This document shows positions 5,704 to 9,188 of a stretch of 9,188 nt of DNA, in pieces (position 1 is the first letter of the stretch; every line of letters starts with the position of its first letter). Source of the stretch: GCA-2401155 sp045047085 (GTDB lineage: Bacteria > Pseudomonadota > Alphaproteobacteria > Rhizobiales > Rhizobiaceae). A program made the translations under genes and the position numbers. The notes beneath the pieces are model-generated. The model made no database searches, was not told where the DNA came from, and saw only the letters and a list, made by a program, of their open reading frames with translations. The stretch covers positions 1 to 9,188 of the forward strand of contig JASFYT010000033.1 of the NCBI GenBank assembly GCA_045047085.1. The letters are read 5' to 3'.

Positions 5704-7455
5704 ATGAATTTTAGTCAGTTATTACAAACGCTTATTACAAGCCTTCAAGGGCTGGACAAAAATAATAAAATTGCAATTCTGGCAGCTCTGGGCCTTGTGG
5801 TGGTTGGAGCGGTAGTTATAGCAGTTGCAACGAGCACACCTGCAACCGCGCCGCTTTATTCCAATGTAGAGCGCGATGATCTTAACCGGATGAGCCGTGT
5901 CCTTTCGGAAAACGGTATGGATTTCAAGGCTGACGGTGATAAGGGAACCATTGAGGTTCATGCTTCTGATCTTGCTTCGGCACGAATGATATTGGCTGAA
6001 GCCGGGCTGCCTTCGGGAGAAAAAACCGGTTATGAATTGTTTGATGGGGTTAATTCTTTGGGCCTTACATCGTTCATGCAGAATGTCACTAACAAGCGTG
6101 CCATTGAAGGCGAATTGATGCGAACCATCTCCATGATACGGGGAATTCATTCTTCGCGTGTGCATTTGGTGATGCCAAATAAAAGCGGATTTCGCAGAAA
6201 TTCTCAGGATGTGGCAACTGCGTCGGTCGTGCTGAAATCCTATGGCAGTCTGCCGGAAAAAACCACGTTGGCAATTCGTCATATGGTTGCGGCTGCAGTG
6301 CGTGGCCTTGATTCCAATAATGTTACCATTATCGGCGCGGATGGCACATTGTTACAATCTGTGGGTGACCAGTTTGCTGGCGGAACGTCCAATTTGATAG
6401 AACTGGAAAATACTTATTCGCAGAATATTGAAAACAAGATTACATCTGCGGTCGGGCCCTATCTTGGGCTTGATAATTTTCGTGTTACGGTTACCGCCAA
6501 GCTGAATAGCGATAAGCGACGAACTGATGAAACGGTTTTCGATCCGGATTCGCGCATTGAGCGGTCGGTTCAGATTGTTCGTGAGCAAGGTAATGCCGAA
6601 AACAAAGATGCAAAACAGTCCGCAACAGTTACGGAAAATCTTCCCGATGATCTTTCCAATGCTGCTGGTGGCCAAAGCTCTACTGAAACGTCTGAAAAGC
6701 GTGAAGAGCTAACGAATTATGAAATCAACCAGAAGAAAACGTCTGTTGTCAGCGATGGGTATCAGGTTGAGGCTCTATCTGTGGCTCTGGTGGTAAACCG
6801 GGATCGCCTCCTTGCTTCTCTGGGTGAAAATCCCGATGCTGTTGCGATTGCCCAGAAGATTAGTGACCTCGAAGACTTGGTTCGTTCGGCTGTCGGATTT
6901 TCTGAAGATCGGGGCGATCTGGTTAAGGTTAGTCTGGTTGAATTTTTGCCTGGCGAATTAGCACCGGCTGGCGACACGCAAAGCGGAGCTTCATCCTTCC
7001 TGGCCCTGCATTTTGGTACCATTGTGAATGCGGTAGGGCTGATTCTTGGCATGCTGATCCTGTCTTTGTTGGGCATTAAACCGCTTATTCGATTCCTATC
7101 ACCGAAAAAGGAAGAGGCCGCCGAAGGTGGCGCCATCGAGGATGTATTTGGCAGTGGTAGCGATACGCTTCTTGGCGGTGGAGGCGGTGATGATTTCTCT
7201 GGGGCTGGCGCTTTACCCGGTGGCGGCGGTATGGATTTTTCAGGCGGTGGAATGCTTGATGAGCTTGGAGCGCCGATGGGCGGTGGTATGGGCGGCAGTA
7301 TGGATGGACCAGAAGGCTTCTCCATGTCCGATATCGAAGAGCGTGAGAACAAGCTTAAAGATCAACTTGCCGAGATTGTTGAACAAAACGATGAGCGTGC
7401 AGCCTATGTCATTCGCCAATGGTTGCAAGGTGATGACGCCATGAAACCGGCATAG
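5704..7455 (+). CDS. fliF: FliF, flagellar MS-ring protein
   Basis: A 583-residue inner-membrane protein that assembles into the MS-ring, the base for the export gate and the rotor protein FliG. One membrane segment lies near the N-terminus (about 23-43). It is followed by the periplasmic ring-building region beginning APLYSNVERDDLNRM, with GLPSGEKTGYELFD, FMQNVTNKRAIEGELMRTI and SRVHLVMP, all typical of the YscJ/FliF family. A second membrane segment (about 438-460) precedes a cytoplasmic tail. The tail has a Gly/Met/Asp-rich linker (about 482-539) and a terminal helix (about 542-579, ending AAYVIRQWLQGDD) that fits the FliG-binding segment. Length is normal for the alphaproteobacterial form. 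ATG at 5704 follows GGGGCAGG. It is first in an apparent operon with motB, 35 bases downstream. Confidence 0.97.
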   Translation: MNFSQLLQTLITSLQGLDKNNKIAILAALGLVVVGAVVIAVATSTPATAPLYSNVERDDLNRMSRVLSENGMDFKADGDKGTIEVHASDLASARMILAEAGLPSGEKTGYELFDGVNSLGLTSFMQNVTNKRAIEGELMRTISMIRGIHSSRVHLVMPNKSGFRRNSQDVATASVVLKSYGSLPEKTTLAIRHMVAAAVRGLDSNNVTIIGADGTLLQSVGDQFAGGTSNLIELENTYSQNIENKITSAVGPYLGLDNFRVTVTAKLNSDKRRTDETVFDPDSRIERSVQIVREQGNAENKDAKQSATVTENLPDDLSNAAGGQSSTETSEKREELTNYEINQKKTSVVSDGYQVEALSVALVVNRDRLLASLGENPDAVAIAQKISDLEDLVRSAVGFSEDRGDLVKVSLVEFLPGELAPAGDTQSGASSFLALHFGTIVNAVGLILGMLILSLLGIKPLIRFLSPKKEEAAEGGAIEDVFGSGSDTLLGGGGGDDFSGAGALPGGGGMDFSGGGMLDELGAPMGGGMGGSMDGPEGFSMSDIEERENKLKDQLAEIVEQNDERAAYVIRQWLQGDDAMKPA

Positions 7456-7490
7456 GAATTCACCAATACGCATCATTAGGAAAGTGAGTG

Positions 7491-8780
7491 ATGGCAGAAG
7501 AAGCAGTGGTTCATGAAGAGATAATTATAATCAAACGCGGCGGTGGGGATCATGATGGTCACCATGGCGGCGCGTGGAAAATTGCGTTTGCGGATTTTAT
7601 GACTGCGATGATGGCATTTTTCCTCGTGATGTGGCTGATTAATTCTTCCAGTGAACAGACAAAAAAAGCTGTTGCCAGTTATTTCAATCCTATCAAACTG
7701 ATGGACAAAACCAGTAATCCGAAGGGTATTCGCGACCCCAAATACGGCAAACCGGCGGAGGTTGAATCCGATAATGATTCCACCGTTATTGCCAGTCCGG
7801 AAACAACAATGGAAACACTCAGTGCTGAGTTGACCAAGGCTGAGGCGGAAATGTTTGCAGATCCCTACGCCGTGCTGTCTGAGATTGCTGCCGGGGTTGG
7901 TTCAGGTGCAAAATCTGGTGAAGAAACGGATGGCAAACCATCCAGTCAGTCAAAAAACCTAGGTATTTCAGGCGGCGAAGCATTTCATGATCCTTTCGAT
8001 CCTTCGTCGTGGAGCCTGGATTTTGGCGTCAAGGATGACACTTCTGAAAAGGGCAAAGGCAATATTGGTGATTTTACTGAAGAGGGAGTACCTCTTGCTG
8101 GTTCTTCCGATCAACTAAAGAAAGGAACCGAAAACGAAATTGAAGCGGCACTCGCTCAAGATAAAGCCGCAAAAGAAATGGCTGCAATCGAAAAAGAGAA
8201 AAAAGAAGTGGCTGAAAAGCTCGCGGCGATGGATGCCGAGACTGCTGAAAAAGATAAAGAAGCCAAAGTCGCCAAGGAAGATGATGAGGCAAAGCTCAAG
8301 AAGCTTGCGGATGAACAGGCCGCCAAGGAATTGGCAATGGAGTTGAGAGAGGCCCTGAAAGATGTGGTGGGAAACAAGGATGTTTCCGGGCTAAATGTGA
8401 GTGTGCAAAGCACTGGTGATGGCGCGATTATTTCTCTGGAAGATGATCCAGTGCACGGCATGTTCAGGATTGGATCTGCGCGACCACGTAAGAATATGAT
8501 CATGGTAATGGCAAAGATTGCAGAGATCATCTCGTCAAAAAGCGGTAAAATCACAATTAGCGGCCATACCGATGGACGTAAGTACAAGTCTCTCGGATAT
8601 GATAACTGGCGCCTTTCCACAGCACGGGCCCACATGGCACACTATATGTTGGTGCAGGGTGGATTGGAGGAAGCCCGGGTTGAGCGCATTGATGGTTATG
8701 CGGATTCAAAACTAAAAATACCCGACAATAAATTGGCGGCATCCAATAGAAGGATAGAGATTTTTCTCAAAAATCCATGA
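7491..8780 (+). CDS. motB: MotB, stator protein (proton channel and peptidoglycan anchor)
   Basis: A 429-residue stator subunit that pairs with MotA to conduct protons. The single membrane helix (about 32-51, ADFMTAMMAFFLVMWLI) carries Asp35, matching proton-binding Asp32 of E. coli MotB. It is preceded by a His/Gly-rich stretch (DHDGHHGGAWK). The C-terminal OmpA-like peptidoglycan-binding domain (about 320-427) shows GMFRIGSARP, SGHTDGRKYKS, NWRLSTARA and ASNRRIEIFL. Between them lies a long linker: an acidic part, then a Lys/Glu/Ala-rich, probably coiled-coil stretch (about 208-296). A GTG at 7488 is also in frame. ATG at 7491 was preferred because AGGA at 7478-7481 gives 9-base spacing. 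No motA is in the window. The stop overlaps the next start (ATGA), implying translational coupling. Confidence 0.96.
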   Translation: MAEEAVVHEEIIIIKRGGGDHDGHHGGAWKIAFADFMTAMMAFFLVMWLINSSSEQTKKAVASYFNPIKLMDKTSNPKGIRDPKYGKPAEVESDNDSTVIASPETTMETLSAELTKAEAEMFADPYAVLSEIAAGVGSGAKSGEETDGKPSSQSKNLGISGGEAFHDPFDPSSWSLDFGVKDDTSEKGKGNIGDFTEEGVPLAGSSDQLKKGTENEIEAALAQDKAAKEMAAIEKEKKEVAEKLAAMDAETAEKDKEAKVAKEDDEAKLKKLADEQAAKELAMELREALKDVVGNKDVSGLNVSVQSTGDGAIISLEDDPVHGMFRIGSARPRKNMIMVMAKIAEIISSKSGKITISGHTDGRKYKSLGYDNWRLSTARAHMAHYMLVQGGLEEARVERIDGYADSKLKIPDNKLAASNRRIEIFLKNP

Positions 8781-9188
8781 GGATAATTTTCAAACCATTT
8801 TTTACGATGTTGTTCAGTGGATCTTTGGTGATGGCACTGACTGTACCGCTAACGGCTTCTGATCCGTCGCATGGCACGAAAGCGAAGGCTGGGTATGCTG
8901 AAGATGACAAATATGCGAAAATGGCTGAACTTGAAGCACTGGCGGAGGCTGCTGCCAAGAAAAAACTAGCTGCCAAAGATGGTCTTGCTAAAACGACTAA
9001 ACCGGCAGCAATGGATGAGCATACAGCTAAAGACGATCACGCTGAGATGGCTAAGCCAGTGCCAATGGATGAACATGCTACCAAGGAAGATTCAGCCGGG
9101 ATGGTGAAGCCAGCGGCGATGGACGAACAAGCCACTGAGGATGCTGCAGAGATGGCAACGAAGCCAGCAGCGATGGATGAGCATGCGG
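8777..9188 (+). CDS. Secreted Lys/Ala/Glu-rich protein with 18-residue repeats, N-terminal part; in motC position (partial, cut by window end)
   Basis: Open from ATG at 8777 to the window end (137 codons, no stop). The N-terminus, MRIIFKPFFTMLFSGSLVMALTVPLTAS, is a good Sec signal peptide with likely cleavage around residues 27-29, so the product is probably periplasmic. A Lys/Ala/Glu-rich stretch follows. From residue 75 there are tandem 18-residue repeats starting KPAAMDEH (three complete, a fourth cut). ATG overlaps the motB stop as ATGA, so it is probably translated with motB. Rhizobial motB is followed by motC, whose periplasmic product works with MotB. Position and signal peptide fit, but I see no residues diagnostic of MotC here and the conserved part may lie beyond the window. 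Confidence is high that this is a gene, lower (about 0.55) that it is motC. Confidence 0.8.
   Translation, partial: MRIIFKPFFTMLFSGSLVMALTVPLTASDPSHGTKAKAGYAEDDKYAKMAELEALAEAAAKKKLAAKDGLAKTTKPAAMDEHTAKDDHAEMAKPVPMDEHATKEDSAGMVKPAAMDEQATEDAAEMATKPAAMDEHA
8999..9188 (+). repeat. 54-bp in-frame tandem repeat (18 residues per unit)
   Basis: Units start at 8999, 9053, 9107 and 9161 (the last cut by the window end). Each begins KP-A/V-A/P-MDE-H/Q and continues with an acidic, Ala-rich half ending in a Met-containing motif (AEMA, AGMV, EMAT). Units differ at several bases but keep exact length and frame, so the array is not a very recent expansion. It may be a flexible spacer in the periplasm. Confidence 0.85.

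Noticed and set aside
5722..6282. 186-residue minus-strand reading frame inside fliF
   Set aside because: Lies entirely antisense to a well-supported fliF; the translation is rich in His, Arg and Cys without domain features and has no plausible ribosome site of its own.
6762..7352. 196-residue minus-strand reading frame opposite the FliF C-terminal region
   Set aside because: Its Pro/Ser-rich composition is simply the antisense of the Gly-rich FliF linker.
8156..8635. 159-residue minus-strand reading frame inside motB
   Set aside because: Its Ser/Ala/Phe-rich character mirrors the Lys/Glu/Ala codons of the MotB linker; no independent evidence.
8999..9188. Regular repeats considered as a CRISPR-like array
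   Set aside because: The units are contiguous, 54 bp, in frame with the coding sequence and without spacers, so this is a protein repeat.
1..9188. An undescribed defence or mobile system
   Set aside because: All long genes are recognisable flagellar components or a GT41 glycosyltransferase. I found no transposase, integrase, inverted-repeat element ends, toxin-antitoxin pair or tRNA-type attachment site.

Overview
The window looks like part of a flagellar gene cluster from an alphaproteobacterium, most like Hyphomicrobiales (rhizobia/Brucella-type). The flagellins carry the DNAAYWSIAT.MRSDNKA signature and the IANGNSQNIL(S/A)LF ending typical of alphaproteobacterial flagellins. FliF has the long Gly-rich C-terminal linker, and MotB has the IIVRR-like N-terminus, the GGAWKIAFADFMTAMMAFFLVMWLI membrane segment and a long periplasmic linker. 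The order flagellin-fliF-motB-next gene, with the last two overlapping by ATGA, recalls Brucella/rhizobial flagellar loci. This assignment comes from memory of those families, not from a search.

Layout: (1) 1-35 is the last ten codons and stop of a flagellin lying mostly outside the window. (2) 307-1224 and 1472-2410 are two complete, closely related tandem flagellins. Each sits in its own transcription unit, with a conserved upstream block, a conserved leader and a strong intrinsic terminator. (3) 2446-4347, on the opposite strand, encodes a TPR plus GT41 (SPINDLY/O-GlcNAc-transferase-like) protein glycosyltransferase. (4) 4349-4648 is a divergent intergenic region with a sigma28-like promoter. 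(5) 4649-5569 is a third complete, more divergent flagellin with its own terminator. (6) 5704-7455 is fliF, 7491-8780 is motB, and from 8777 to the window end runs a secreted, repeat-rich protein in the position of motC. No terminator is visible between these last three genes, so they probably form one operon.

How they fit together: fliF encodes the MS-ring on which export and the rotor are built. MotB is the stator subunit that anchors to peptidoglycan and carries the proton-binding Asp. The protein after it is probably periplasmic and may act on MotB as rhizobial MotC does. The flagellins are the filament subunits. The glycosyltransferase between them is a good candidate for a flagellin-modifying enzyme, by analogy with the modular TPR-glycosyltransferase FlmG of Caulobacter.

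Most notable: the glycosyltransferase inside the flagellin array; an identical 11-bp palindrome plus a CCGG...CCGG inverted repeat in the leaders of all three complete flagellins (possibly a site of post-transcriptional control, as in FlbT-regulated alphaproteobacteria); a 16-base element (15 matching) shared by the flagellin-3 promoter and the fliF upstream region; and an 18-residue tandem repeat in the motC-position protein. I saw no mobile element, CRISPR array, tRNA or rRNA, and no convincing unprecedented multi-gene system.
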